DNA from: Clostridia bacterium
GTDB taxonomy: Bacteria > Bacillota > Clostridia > Oscillospirales > Acutalibacteraceae
DNA length: 64,000 nucleotides
NCBI GenBank assembly: GCA_017409265.1
Contig: JAFQSY010000005.1
Location: 17,724-81,723, forward strand
Direction of reading: 5' to 3'
Under the pieces are notes generated by a model. It ran no database searches and was not told the origin of the DNA. It was given only the letters and a program-made list of their open reading frames with translations. Positions 50,105 to 57,669 of this stretch are shown here, one piece after another (the first letter of the stretch is position 1; each line of letters begins with the position of its first letter). The position numbers were made by a program, and so were the translations under genes.

Positions 50105-50137
50105 GGGTCACCAAACACTTGATATCCGAACTAATCT
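50105..50137 (+). repeat. Right 33-bp direct repeat (attR-like)
   Basis: Identical to 40271-40303: last nine bases of tRNA-Glu, linker, and the left arm of the tRNA terminator. The rest of the tRNA is missing here. Confidence 0.85.
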
Positions 50138-50161
50138 GATGATTGGTTCGGATATTTTTTG
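50122..50161 (+). terminator. Probable original tRNA-Glu terminator
   Basis: ATATCCGAACTAATC (50122-50136) pairs with GATTGGTTCGGATAT (50141-50155) over a TGAT loop with one G-U pair, then TTTTTG. It is a better hairpin than the copy beside the tRNA, suggesting it is the ancestral one. Confidence 0.85.
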
Positions 50162-50228
50162 TTTGTATATTGTCTATTTTGGTTTTATCTGTTAAACTGA
50201 AAATTATAATCCGTGGGAGGTATAGACA

Positions 50229-51464
50229 ATGATAAAAATAGGTATATTCGGCGCAGGCAGAGGAGTTGACATTGCAAAGAATTTAATGCTCCTTGATTGC
50301 GAAATAGTTGCTCTTTGCGATTTTAACGAAAAACGAAGAAATGAAGGTCTTGAAAAGCTCGGCATTGACGTTGCTGTTTTTGAGAATTTTGATGATTTTA
50401 TCGAGCAGGAAATGGATGCGGTTGTTCTTGCGAATTATTTCCATGAGCATACACCTTATGCCATAAAATGTTTTGAAAAGGGAATACATGTTTTCTGTGA
50501 ATGCATCAGCAACGGTACAATGGCAGAGGGTGTTGAGCTTATCCGTGCATATGAAAAGAGCAATTCAATTTATATGCTCGCAGAGAACTATCCCCAGATG
50601 ATATTTAACCGTGAGATGAAAAGAGTATGCGACGGCGGAAGTCTCGGAAAAATTCTTTATGCGGAAGGCGAATATAATCATCCCGTTCAGCCTGATGACC
50701 ATGAGTTCAACAAAGCTGCCGTTTATTTTACCGACCATTGGAGAAATTTCTTACCCCGTTCATATTATTTAACTCATTCGCTTGCTCCGCTTATGTGGTC
50801 AACGGGAGCAACTCCGAAAAGAGTAAGTGCAACGCCTGTTTATGCACCTTTCAAGGAAAACGTAACCGCAAGACGTGTAGGGGACAGAGCCGCAATTATA
50901 ACCACCGTAAATGATGATGACTCCGTTTTCAGAGTGACAGGTTGTGCTGCTTTTGGCGCTCACCACAATGCTTACCGCATTTGCGGCGAAAAAGGACAGA
51001 TTGAAAATCTCCGTGGCATGGGAGATAAGATAATGCTCCGTTATAATGACTGGCATATTCCCGAAGGAAAAGAAGAGATTAACCTTTATGAACCCAAGTG
51101 GAACGATAATGATGAAGAATTTATTGAGAAGAGCGGTCACGGCGGCGGTGATTATATAATTGCAAGAATGTTCCTTGACTGCATCAGAAAAGGCGGTGAG
51201 CCGGAGCATCCGTACGACATATATTCTGCGGTTGCGATGGCATCAACGGCAATTCTTGCGCACCGTTCGATTCTTAACGGCGGAATGCCCTACGATATTC
51301 CTGATTTCAGACTTGAGGAATGCCGCAAGGAATATGAAAATGACAGGCAGACTCCGTTCTGCGGCACAGACGGCAGCAAGCCCAACATTCCCTGTTGCTC
51401 AAACCCCGATTATTCTCCTACCGAAGAGCAGATAAGGAAGATGGCTGAAATTTTGGAAAGTTGA
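50229..51464 (+). CDS. Gfo/Idh/MocA-family oxidoreductase
   Basis: A 411-residue dehydrogenase: GIFGAGRGVDIAKNLM at the dinucleotide site, ALCDFN acidic strand end, FHEHTPYAIKCFEKGIHVFCECISNGTMAEG where the usual EKP lysine motif reads ECISN, MLAENYPQMIFNREMKR and a C-terminal sheet. Loss of the EKP lysine makes a true dehydrogenase role less certain; some members act as hydrolases or sensors. GGGAGG precedes the ATG at 9 nt. A weak promoter TTGTCT-17-TAAACT (50170-50198) is possible. It lies directly outside the island. Substrate unknown. Confidence 0.82.
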   Translation: MIKIGIFGAGRGVDIAKNLMLLDCEIVALCDFNEKRRNEGLEKLGIDVAVFENFDDFIEQEMDAVVLANYFHEHTPYAIKCFEKGIHVFCECISNGTMAEGVELIRAYEKSNSIYMLAENYPQMIFNREMKRVCDGGSLGKILYAEGEYNHPVQPDDHEFNKAAVYFTDHWRNFLPRSYYLTHSLAPLMWSTGATPKRVSATPVYAPFKENVTARRVGDRAAIITTVNDDDSVFRVTGCAAFGAHHNAYRICGEKGQIENLRGMGDKIMLRYNDWHIPEGKEEINLYEPKWNDNDEEFIEKSGHGGGDYIIARMFLDCIRKGGEPEHPYDIYSAVAMASTAILAHRSILNGGMPYDIPDFRLEECRKEYENDRQTPFCGTDGSKPNIPCCSNPDYSPTEEQIRKMAEILES

Positions 51465-51470
51465 CATAAC

Positions 51471-51500
51471 AAAAAAGCACACCTGTCGGTGTGCTTTTTT
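51471..51500. terminator. Bidirectional terminator between the dehydrogenase gene and the tRNA cluster
   Basis: AAAAAAGCACACC (51471-51483) pairs with GGTGTGCTTTTTT (51488-51500) over TGTC. On the minus strand it directly follows tRNA-Gln. Confidence 0.93.
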
Positions 51501-51502
51501 TC

Positions 51503-51577
51503 TGGCTGGGACGGCTGGATTTGAACCAGCGAGTGCGGGAGTCAAAGTCCCGTGCCTTACCGCTTGGCGACGCCCCA
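51503..51577 (-). tRNA. tRNA-Gln (TTG)
   Basis: Minus strand: acceptor TGGGGCG/CGTCCCA, anticodon stem CGGGA-CTTTGAC-TCCCG with TTG, T arm GCTGG-TTCAAAT-CCAGC, encoded CCA. It is the last gene of the four-tRNA cluster, three bases from the terminator. A CGCAAAGC/GCTTTGCG hairpin (51601-51621) lies between it and tRNA-His. Confidence 0.94.
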
Positions 51578-51636
51578 ATATTATTTTTAATATTAAAATA
51601 CGCAAAGCATCAAGCTTTGCGTAACTTCAAACTAAA

Positions 51637-51714
51637 TGGGGTGGCTGATGAGATTCGAACTCACGACCTCCAGGGCCACAACCTGGCACTCTAACCAACT
51701 GAGCTACAGCCACC
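51637..51714 (-). tRNA. tRNA-His (GTG)
   Basis: Minus strand: acceptor GTGGCTG/CAGCCAC with the extra G-1 opposite C73 that marks His tRNA, anticodon stem CCAGG-TTGTGGC-CCTGG with GTG, encoded CCA. Confidence 0.95.
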
Positions 51715-51744
51715 ATTTGAAAGCTGCGAAATGATTCGCAGCTT

Positions 51745-51821
<77 letters not shown>

Positions 51822-51827
51822 ATAAAA

Positions 51828-51901
51828 TGGAGCGGGTGATGGGAATCGAACCCACACAACCAGCTTGGAAGGCTGGGATTCTACCATTGAACTACACCCG
51901 C
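51828..51901 (-). tRNA. tRNA-Gly (TCC)
   Basis: Minus strand: acceptor GCGGGTG/CACCCGC, anticodon stem with loop CTTCCAA and anticodon TCC, T arm GTGGG-TTCGATT-CCCAT, encoded CCA. First gene of the cluster, 19 nt behind the -10 box. Confidence 0.95.
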
Positions 51902-51919
51902 ATATTTGGAACGAAAGCT

Positions 51920-51948
51920 ATTTTATCATAAGACTTTTAAAATGTCAA
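51920..51948 (-). promoter_or_regulatory. Promoter of the tRNA cluster
   Basis: Minus strand TTGACA (51948-51943), 17-bp spacer ending TGA, TAAAAT (51925-51920), extended -10. Confidence 0.85.
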
Positions 51949-52003
51949 TAGCAATTTAATTTTATTTCCAAAATTATTTTATGCCGCTAATGTTTATTGA
52001 TGC

Positions 52004-52032
52004 TTGACAAGAAAATTAAAATGTGATATTAT
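52004..52032 (+). promoter_or_regulatory. Promoter of the T-box/trpB unit
   Basis: TTGACA (52004-52009), 17-bp spacer ending TGA, TATTAT (52027-52032), extended -10. Confidence 0.85.
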
Positions 52033-52039
52033 CAAGAAA

Positions 52040-52325
52040 AATCAATAAAGATAAACCGTTGATGCGGAGATAACGGCAATCATGCCTTCACAGAGAGCCT
52101 GCGATGCTGAAAATCAGGCAAGAAACAAGTTGTCAAATGGGCCGCGGAGGGTGCAGTCAAATGAACGCAGTTTCAGAGTATCTGCAACGTGATGGCATAC
52201 GTTAGTTGCCGGGGATATGTCAGTATTCCGCAAAGTGTGCGGCGTTTTGCCGCAAATCAAGGTGGCACCACGGATTTTTATTCGTCCTTGACAGAATAGC
52301 TTCTGTCGGGGGCGTTTTATTTTTG
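52040..52325 (+). ncRNA. T-box leader (tRNA-Trp-sensing)
   Basis: A ~285-nt leader with the T-box consensus AAGGTGGCACCACGG (52259-52273), the AGAGAG distal loop element (52092-52097) in stem I, and a terminator stem CGTCC...GACAGAA / TTCTGTC...GGGCG (52283-52313) followed by TTTTATTTTT. TGG at 52138-52140 lies where the specifier codon is expected in the 3' side of stem I, which fits Trp and the trpB gene downstream. Uncharged tRNA-Trp would bind and favour the antiterminator formed with the T-box sequence. Confidence 0.85.
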
Positions 52326-52340
52326 GAAGAAGGATTTTAA

Positions 52341-52430
52341 ATGGTACTGTTAACAAAACGATGGCGATGCATGAAACAAACTTTACAATCGCTAATTAGT
52401 ATTCTTATTTTACGGAGGAAATTACAATGA
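52341..52430 (+). CDS. Small ORF (29 aa) between T-box and trpB, coupled to trpB
   Basis: ATG 52341 is preceded by AGAAGGA and the frame ends in TGA at 52428-52430, which overlaps the trpB ATG (52427-52429) as ATGA. The 29-residue product is basic with one Trp codon (KRWRC) and a hydrophobic middle (SLISILIL). The trpB ribosome binding site CGGAGG lies within its last codons, so translation of the ORF could open or couple trpB initiation. Whether it is translated is not shown by the sequence; conservation in relatives would decide. Confidence 0.45.
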   Translation: MVLLTKRWRCMKQTLQSLISILILRRKLQ

Positions 52431-53647
52431 AATTCAACAATGTAGATTTTGACACATATTTTAACAATTATCCCGATGCAAACGGATATTTCGGAAAATA
52501 CGGCGGAGTTTTTATTGATGATAAGCTCAAGGCAGCTATGGCTGAAATAACAGAGGCTTATTATTCGATCTGTCAGTCAAGAAAGTTCATTGCGGAGCTT
52601 CGCAGAATCAGAAAAGAGTTTCAGGGCAGACCCACTCCCGTAACTCATCTTGAAAGACTCTCGGATGCACTCGGCGGCAAGGTTCAGCTTTATGCAAAGC
52701 GCGAGGATCTGAACCATTCGGGTGCTCATAAGCTCAACCACTGCATGGGCGAAGCTCTTCTTGCAAAATATATGGGTAAAAAGAAGGTTATCGCCGAAAC
52801 AGGCGCAGGCCAGCACGGTGTTGCTCTTGCAACAGCAGCTGCATATTTCGGTCTTGAGTGTGATATTTATATGGGCTCTGTTGATATCAAAAAGCAGGCG
52901 CCCAACGTCGCAAGAATGAAGATTCTCGGCGCAAATGTTGTTGAGGTTACTCACGGACTTCAGACTCTCAAAGAAGCTGTTGATGCAGCTTTTGATGCTT
53001 ACAGCAAGGAGTATAAGGATTCGATTTACTGCATCGGCTCTGTTCTCGGTCCTCATCCCTTCCCGATGATGGTTCGTGATTTCCAGAGCATTGTCGGCAT
53101 CGAAGCAAGAGACCAGTTCATTGAAATGACGGGTCATCTTCCCAGTGCAATCGTTGCATGCGTAGGCGGCGGCTCAAATGCGGCAGGTCTTTTTGCAGGC
53201 TTCCTCAATGACCCCGTTGATGTCTATGGAATTGAGCCTCTCGGCAGAGGCCCCAAGCTCGGCGACCACGCAGCAAGCCTTAAGTACGGTACAGAGGGTG
53301 TTATGCACGGCTTCAACAGCATCATGCTCAAGGATGAAAATGGCGACCCCGCACCCGTTTATTCGGTTGCAAGCGGACTTGATTATCCCTCATCGGGTCC
53401 CGAGCATGCTTTCCTTCAGGAAATCGGCAGAGTAAAGTATGATGTAATTGATGACGAAGAAACCATTGATGCATTCTATAAGCTTTCACGCCTTGAGGGC
53501 ATCATTCCCGCAATCGAAAGCTCACACGCGGTTGCATTCGGCATGAAGCTTGCAAAGACTATGGACCACGGCTCAATCCTAATTAATCTCTCAGGCAGGG
53601 GTGATAAGGATATGGACTATGTAATTGAAAATTACGGAATCAGATAA
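52427..53647 (+). CDS. trpB: Tryptophan synthase beta chain
   Basis: PLP enzyme joining indole and serine to tryptophan. The 406-residue chain has [10 protein letters not shown] near the N-terminus, [28 protein letters not shown] with PLP lysine K102, [32 protein letters not shown] for the phosphate, [16 protein letters not shown] and [13 protein letters not shown]. The PLP loop reads HSGAHKLNH rather than the usual HTGAHKIN, a conservative variation. CGGAGG precedes the ATG. It stands alone under a Trp-type T-box, with no trpA nearby, so it may salvage free indole, a metabolite common in the gut; that use is inference. Confidence 0.95.
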   Translation: MKFNNVDFDTYFNNYPDANGYFGKYGGVFIDDKLKAAMAEITEAYYSICQSRKFIAELRRIRKEFQGRPTPVTHLERLSDALGGKVQLYAKREDLNHSGAHKLNHCMGEALLAKYMGKKKVIAETGAGQHGVALATAAAYFGLECDIYMGSVDIKKQAPNVARMKILGANVVEVTHGLQTLKEAVDAAFDAYSKEYKDSIYCIGSVLGPHPFPMMVRDFQSIVGIEARDQFIEMTGHLPSAIVACVGGGSNAAGLFAGFLNDPVDVYGIEPLGRGPKLGDHAASLKYGTEGVMHGFNSIMLKDENGDPAPVYSVASGLDYPSSGPEHAFLQEIGRVKYDVIDDEETIDAFYKLSRLEGIIPAIESSHAVAFGMKLAKTMDHGSILINLSGRGDKDMDYVIENYGIR

Positions 53648-53658
53648 GTTTGCTTTTT

Positions 53659-53694
53659 ATGGTGCAACTCCGACGGAGCTGCACCATATTTTTT
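53659..53694 (+). terminator. Terminator of trpB
   Basis: ATGGTGCAACTCC (53659-53671) pairs with GGAGCTGCACCAT (53675-53687) with one mismatch, then ATTTTTT. Confidence 0.85.
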
Positions 53695-53702
53695 AAACAG
53701 CA

Positions 53703-53731
53703 TTGCAAAAAATGGCATAATGTTGTAAAAT
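53703..53731 (+). promoter_or_regulatory. Promoter of the Na/Pi cotransporter gene
   Basis: TTGCAA (53703-53708), 17-bp spacer, TAAAAT (53726-53731), about 31 nt before the ATG. Confidence 0.65.
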
Positions 53732-53762
53732 ATGATTAAAGTATGTTCAAAAAGGTGATTTC

Positions 53763-55445
53763 ATGTTATCATCCAATGATATCATGCAGCTTGTAGGCAG
53801 CCTTATTTGGCTTCTTGCAGGCGTCGGTGTTTTTATTGTCGGCATGAATTTTATGGGCGATGCTCTTGAAAAAACTGCGGGCGGCGGAATGAAAAAGCTG
53901 CTTGAAAAGATAAGCAACAATCCTTTTTCGGGAGTAGGTATCGGTGCAGGCGTGACGGCTATTATCCAGAGCTCGTCAGCTACATCGGTTATGGTAATCG
54001 GTCTGGTAAACGCGGGTGTTATGACGCTTATGCAGGCAACCCCGATTATAATGGGTGCAAACATAGGTACGACGATTACCGGTGTGCTGGTTGCGCTGAA
54101 AAACGATTATTTCAATATGGCGATGTATCTTCTCGCATTTGCGGGAGTGATGATGGGTTTTTTAAAAAAAGAAAAGATAAAGCTTGCAGGTAGTCTTTGC
54201 TGCGGTTTGGGTCTTATTTTTGTCGGACTTAATGTTATGAGCAGTGAGCAGGCATTCGGAAATCCGCTTGTTGAGAGTCTGTTTACAGGAATTTTCAAAG
54301 CTATTGATCATCCTTTGCTTCTTGTTTTTGTCGGCGTTATTTTCACCGCACTCATTCAAAGCTCATCGGCATCTACGGGCGTTGTTATTACAATGGTCGG
54401 CGCAGGAGTACTTCCGCTTGATTTGGCGCTGTTTATTATTCTCGGTGCAAATATAGGAACATGCGTGACCGCATTGCTTGCTTCTGTCGGTGCGAACGCA
54501 AATTCCAAGAGGGTTGCTCTTATACATTTCACCTTCAATGTAGTTGGAACGGCATTTTTTGCTGTTCTCATCTGGATTTTCAGAGAGCCTGCTGTAAATC
54601 TTCTCGTTTCGCTGTTCCCGGGTGATGACCCGATGTCGCTCCAGATGAGAGTTTCTGCCTTCCACGTTATATTCAACGTGACCACAACCGTCTTGCTGCT
54701 TCCGTTTGTAAAGCTGCTGGTGAAGTATTCATGCACGATTATCAAGGATAAGCAGGAAGCAAAAGAAAGCCTTTCGCTCCGATTTGTTGACGAAAGACTG
54801 CTTTCAACACCTCCCGTTGCTCTTATGCAGGTAAAGAAAGAGATGGACTATATGCTCGGTCTTGTTGAAGAAAATATTGCTCTTTCGTTTACAGCTATGG
54901 ATACGGGCTCGGCAGAGCATGGCGAAAAAATCAGAAAAAATGAAGAGATTATTGACTTTACCAACAGTGAATTAACAAAATTCCTGATTAATCTGTCTGT
55001 CAATATGGAACAGAGTAACGAGAAAATTGTCGGTTCATATTTTCATGTGCTGAATGATCTTGAGCGTATCGGTGACCATGCTGAGAACTTCCATGAAATC
55101 GGCATTGAAATGATTAAAAAAGAGATTTCATTTTCCCAAAATGCACGTGGCGAAATCGGTGCCATGCGTGACAGCGTGATGCAGATGTTTGACATTTCCA
55201 AAGATGCGTTTGAGAATCTGAACAAGCAGCAGCTTCCTGATTTGACTGCTTTGGAAGAGAGCGTGGACGTCAAGAAAAACGAACTTATTGCGAGCCATTT
55301 TGCAAGACTTGCAGACGGAAACTGTAATGTTGACGTAAGCCCTTATTATTCATCGGTTGTATTGGGACTTGAACGTGTTGCCGACCACCTTGTAAATGTC
55401 GGATACAGTATTCTGAATCCCACAGGCTCTCAAAAGGAAAGCTGA
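53763..55445 (+). CDS. Na+/phosphate cotransporter with PhoU-like domain
   Basis: A 560-residue NptA/PNaS-type protein: two inverted repeats each with the QSSSAT/QSSSAS signature (AIIQSSSATSVMVIGLVNAG and ALIQSSSASTGVVITMVGAG), GANIGTTITGVLVAL and GANIGTCVTALLASVG, about eight to nine helices in residues 1-325. The C-terminal ~220 residues are a PhoU-like helical domain (NDLERIGDHAENFHEI and GLERVADHLVNVGYS, both metal-cluster motifs). It imports phosphate with Na+, or by some reports regulates phosphate in other ways. AAAGGTG precedes the ATG. Single gene with own promoter and terminator. Confidence 0.93.
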   Translation: MLSSNDIMQLVGSLIWLLAGVGVFIVGMNFMGDALEKTAGGGMKKLLEKISNNPFSGVGIGAGVTAIIQSSSATSVMVIGLVNAGVMTLMQATPIIMGANIGTTITGVLVALKNDYFNMAMYLLAFAGVMMGFLKKEKIKLAGSLCCGLGLIFVGLNVMSSEQAFGNPLVESLFTGIFKAIDHPLLLVFVGVIFTALIQSSSASTGVVITMVGAGVLPLDLALFIILGANIGTCVTALLASVGANANSKRVALIHFTFNVVGTAFFAVLIWIFREPAVNLLVSLFPGDDPMSLQMRVSAFHVIFNVTTTVLLLPFVKLLVKYSCTIIKDKQEAKESLSLRFVDERLLSTPPVALMQVKKEMDYMLGLVEENIALSFTAMDTGSAEHGEKIRKNEEIIDFTNSELTKFLINLSVNMEQSNEKIVGSYFHVLNDLERIGDHAENFHEIGIEMIKKEISFSQNARGEIGAMRDSVMQMFDISKDAFENLNKQQLPDLTALEESVDVKKNELIASHFARLADGNCNVDVSPYYSSVVLGLERVADHLVNVGYSILNPTGSQKES

Positions 55446-55462
55446 CGGTATAATAAAACAAG

Positions 55463-55497
55463 AAAAAATCCTGTCATACATATGGCAGGATTTTTTT
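55463..55497 (+). terminator. Terminator of the cotransporter gene
   Basis: AAAAAATCCTGTCATA (55463-55478) pairs with TATGGCAGGATTTTTT (55481-55496) with one G-U pair, then T. Confidence 0.88.
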
Positions 55498-55584
55498 GAA
55501 AGTTTACAATATGTTAACCGATTACGTGAAAATATAATATAAAATAATATACAGAAAAATGCGGATTTGTGCGGAGGTCAGGGC

Positions 55585-56481
55585 GTGCTCGGATATGTAA
55601 AGGCTTTCAAGCCCGAAATGAAAATAAAGGATTATGAGCTTTACAGGGGCATTTATTGCTCGCTCTGCCGTGCACTCGGGCGCAATTATTCGCCGATTGC
55701 CCAGCTTTTTCTGAGCTATGATTTTGCGTTTGCGGCTGTTTTAAGACTTGCGGTTTCACAGGACTGCTGTTCGTTTACTCAAAAAAGATGCCCCTATAAT
55801 CCTGCAAAAAAATGCATGATTTGCGGCAGCAGGGAAGAGCTTGATTTCTGTTCGCATGCGGTTATCATAACCGTTTTTTATAAAGTGCTTGATAATCTTC
55901 ACGATAAAGGATTGAAATCAAAGCTTGTTGCAATGCTGATATATCCTGTTGTTTGGCTGATGCATAAAAAGGCAGTCCGCCTTGCGCCTGATGCCGAAAA
56001 AATCGTTGCGGAGTCAATGAAAATGCAGTCGGAAGCCGAAAATAAAAGCGGCGCAGGAATTGATGAGGCAGCTCATCCGAGTGCAGACGCTCTCGGTAAA
56101 ATTATATCGCTCGGTTTTGAGGGCGAGAAGAAAAAATCGCTTTATTCCCTCGGTTATATGGTCGGCAGATTTGTTTATATTCTTGATGCTGCCGATGACT
56201 TTGAGGATGACATTAAAAGCGGCAATTTTAATCCTTTTAAAGAGAGTTTCGGCGATATTGAAAATTCTGAATGCAGAAAAGCATTTGCTCAAAAAATCCG
56301 TGAGATGCTGAATCTCACTCACAGCAATGCGCTTGATGCTCTTGACGAAACAGAGAAAAACAGATTTGAAGATATACTTGAAAATATTGTTTTTGACGGA
56401 CTTGTTCACAGCTCAAATGCTGTTTTGAGCAAGTACACGGGAAAGACGGGAGAGAGGTGCAATAATGAGAAATCCGTATGA
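55585..56481 (+). CDS. DUF5685-family protein
   Basis: A 298-residue soluble helical protein recognised as DUF5685 by its start LGYVKAFKPEMKIKDYELYRGIYCSLCRALGRNY, followed by SYDFAFAAVLRLA, the Cys-rich RCPYNPAKKCMICGS segment and YKVLDNLHDKG. Toward the C-terminus is FVYILDAADDFEDDIKSGNFNPF, an acidic motif recalling isoprenoid/terpene-synthase-like DDxxD helices. The start is GTG 55585 with GGAGG (55573-55577) 7 nt upstream, not the TTG at 55567. Cys residues suggest Zn or FeS. It overlaps the next gene by 17 nt, implying a joint function. Function unknown. Confidence 0.82.
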   Translation: MLGYVKAFKPEMKIKDYELYRGIYCSLCRALGRNYSPIAQLFLSYDFAFAAVLRLAVSQDCCSFTQKRCPYNPAKKCMICGSREELDFCSHAVIITVFYKVLDNLHDKGLKSKLVAMLIYPVVWLMHKKAVRLAPDAEKIVAESMKMQSEAENKSGAGIDEAAHPSADALGKIISLGFEGEKKKSLYSLGYMVGRFVYILDAADDFEDDIKSGNFNPFKESFGDIENSECRKAFAQKIREMLNLTHSNALDALDETEKNRFEDILENIVFDGLVHSSNAVLSKYTGKTGERCNNEKSV

Positions 56482-57040
56482 CGTTCTGGGTGTTCCGCAG
56501 GGAGCATCACAGGATCAGATTAATGCGGCATACAGAGAGCTTATGCGCAGATACCAGGACAGCGGCGACAGCCGTAAAATCGACGAGCTTAACAGCGCGT
56601 ATGATGCCGTTATTATGGGCGCGGGAAGCAGCTCCGGAGGATACAACGGTTACGGCCGCTCTGCGCCCGATTATTCAGATATAAGAGCAAAAATAAATTC
56701 CGGCAGACTTGACGATGCGCAGATTCTGCTTGACGGAATGCAGGAAACTTCGAGAGATGCTCAATGGTATTATCTTAAAGGCACAATTCAGCAGAAGAGG
56801 GGATGGCTTGAAGAGGCTGCAAAGAATTTTGCAACCGCAAGCAACCTTGACCCCTCAAATAACACCTACAAAATGGCTTATAACAAGGTTAATAACGCAC
56901 GTTCGGGCGGTTACAGAACCGAAAGACGCCGTTCCGACGGTGACAAATCGGGTTGCTCGGGCTGCGATATGTGTACGGGTCTGCTCTGCGCCGATTGCTG
57001 CTGCGAGTGTTTCGGCGGTGATTTGATACCTTGTTGTTAA
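56465..57040 (+). CDS. J-domain-like protein lacking HPD, with Cys-rich C-terminus
   Basis: A 191-residue protein. Residues 4-50 look like a DnaJ J domain (NPYDVLGVPQGASQDQINAAYRELMRRY, then IDELNSAYDAV), but the HPD tripeptide that stimulates Hsp70 is replaced by QDSGD, so it should not act as a normal DnaJ. The middle (residues ~70-145) is a TPR-like pair of helices (INSGRLDDAQILLDGM, WLEEAAKNFATASNLDPSN). The last 30 residues hold eleven or so Cys (CSGCDMCTGLLCADCCCECF ... CC), a probable metal-binding or lipid-modified tail. It overlaps DUF5685 and precedes a membrane protein by 12 nt, a set that is likely a complex. Confidence 0.8.
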   Translation: MRNPYDVLGVPQGASQDQINAAYRELMRRYQDSGDSRKIDELNSAYDAVIMGAGSSSGGYNGYGRSAPDYSDIRAKINSGRLDDAQILLDGMQETSRDAQWYYLKGTIQQKRGWLEEAAKNFATASNLDPSNNTYKMAYNKVNNARSGGYRTERRRSDGDKSGCSGCDMCTGLLCADCCCECFGGDLIPCC

Positions 57041-57052
57041 AGGAGAACGGTT

Positions 57053-57586
57053 TTGAAACAAAGTTCTAAATGTGCGATTGGCGGCATTGTTGCCGCACTG
57101 TCGCTTGTTATGATGATTTCGGTTGCCGTTATTCCGTTTTTGACCTATGCCTTGCCTGCGGCGGCAGGTATGCTGATAGTTTTTATGGTTGTTGAAACGG
57201 ATAAAAAGTGGGCATTCGGTGTTTATTGCACCGTTGCGATTCTCGGCATGCTGCTTGTGCCCGACAAAGAGGTTTCGGTTATGTACCTTGCCTTTTTCGG
57301 ATATTACCCGATAATAAAGGCAGTATTTGAAGCAAAGCTCAATAATGTTATCGGTTGGATTTTAAAAGTTTTCACTTTTATTGCAACAATGGTTGTGTCA
57401 TATGCGCTGATGATGAGGTTCATGGGTGTCACGATTGACGAAACCGAAGAATTTGGTGTGATGGCAATTCCAATCCTTCTCGGCACGGGAACGCTTGCTT
57501 TCATTATGTATGACATAGCGATGACGAAAATGATAACTCTTTACATGATACGTTGGCAAAAACATTTTAAAAGATATTTTAAATAA
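57053..57586 (+). CDS. Integral membrane protein (177 aa)
   Basis: A small protein with about five helices: residues ~10-30, 33-48, 55-72, 105-122 and 140-160, ending in a basic cytoplasmic tail (RWQKHFKRYFK). It does not match a family I can name, although the pattern AIGGIVAALSLVMM ... GFGVYCTVAILGMLL is reminiscent of ECF-type S components and other small scaffold proteins. The start is TTG 57053, with AAAGGAG 8 nt upstream. It is the third gene of the DUF5685-J-domain cluster and its stop is only 2 nt from the next promoter. Function unknown. Confidence 0.7.
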   Translation: MKQSSKCAIGGIVAALSLVMMISVAVIPFLTYALPAAAGMLIVFMVVETDKKWAFGVYCTVAILGMLLVPDKEVSVMYLAFFGYYPIIKAVFEAKLNNVIGWILKVFTFIATMVVSYALMMRFMGVTIDETEEFGVMAIPILLGTGTLAFIMYDIAMTKMITLYMIRWQKHFKRYFK

Positions 57587-57588
57587 TA

Positions 57589-57644
57589 TTGCGTTTTTTA
57601 TTAATATGTTTTATAATATAACCGCTGAAATTTTCGGCGGTTAT
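57589..57644 (+). promoter_or_regulatory. Promoter and 27-bp palindromic operator of the glycosidase operon
   Basis: TTGCGT (57589-57594), 17-bp spacer, TATAAT (57612-57617). Directly behind, ATAACCGCTGAAA (57618-57630), centre T, TTTCGGCGGTTAT (57632-57644) is a 27-bp palindrome with one mismatch, lying over the expected +1. A repressor binding here would block initiation. As RNA it could also form a terminator-like hairpin with TTTTG, but transcription would start inside it. Confidence 0.7.
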
Positions 57645-57669
57645 TTTGTTTTATTATAGTGAGGTAGCT

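Larger units (their letters stand above)
40271..50137. mobile_element. Putative tRNA-Glu-integrated island (9.8 kb, no integrase)
   Basis: The segment between the two 33-bp repeats carries a self-contained unit: response regulator, kinase, ABC ATPase, two large FtsX permeases and an Ig-like membrane protein. The tRNA is intact on the left, and only its last 9 bases plus terminator arm recur on the right, the classic pattern left by tyrosine-recombinase integration. No integrase, excisionase or mobility gene is inside, so it would be an immobilised or cis-mobilisable element. A local duplication of the terminator region is the alternative. Confidence 0.6.

Noticed and set aside
57618-57651. 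Terminator for the upstream membrane-protein gene
   Set aside because: The dyad directly follows a good -10 box and would contain +1, so an operator is the better reading, although a dual role cannot be excluded.
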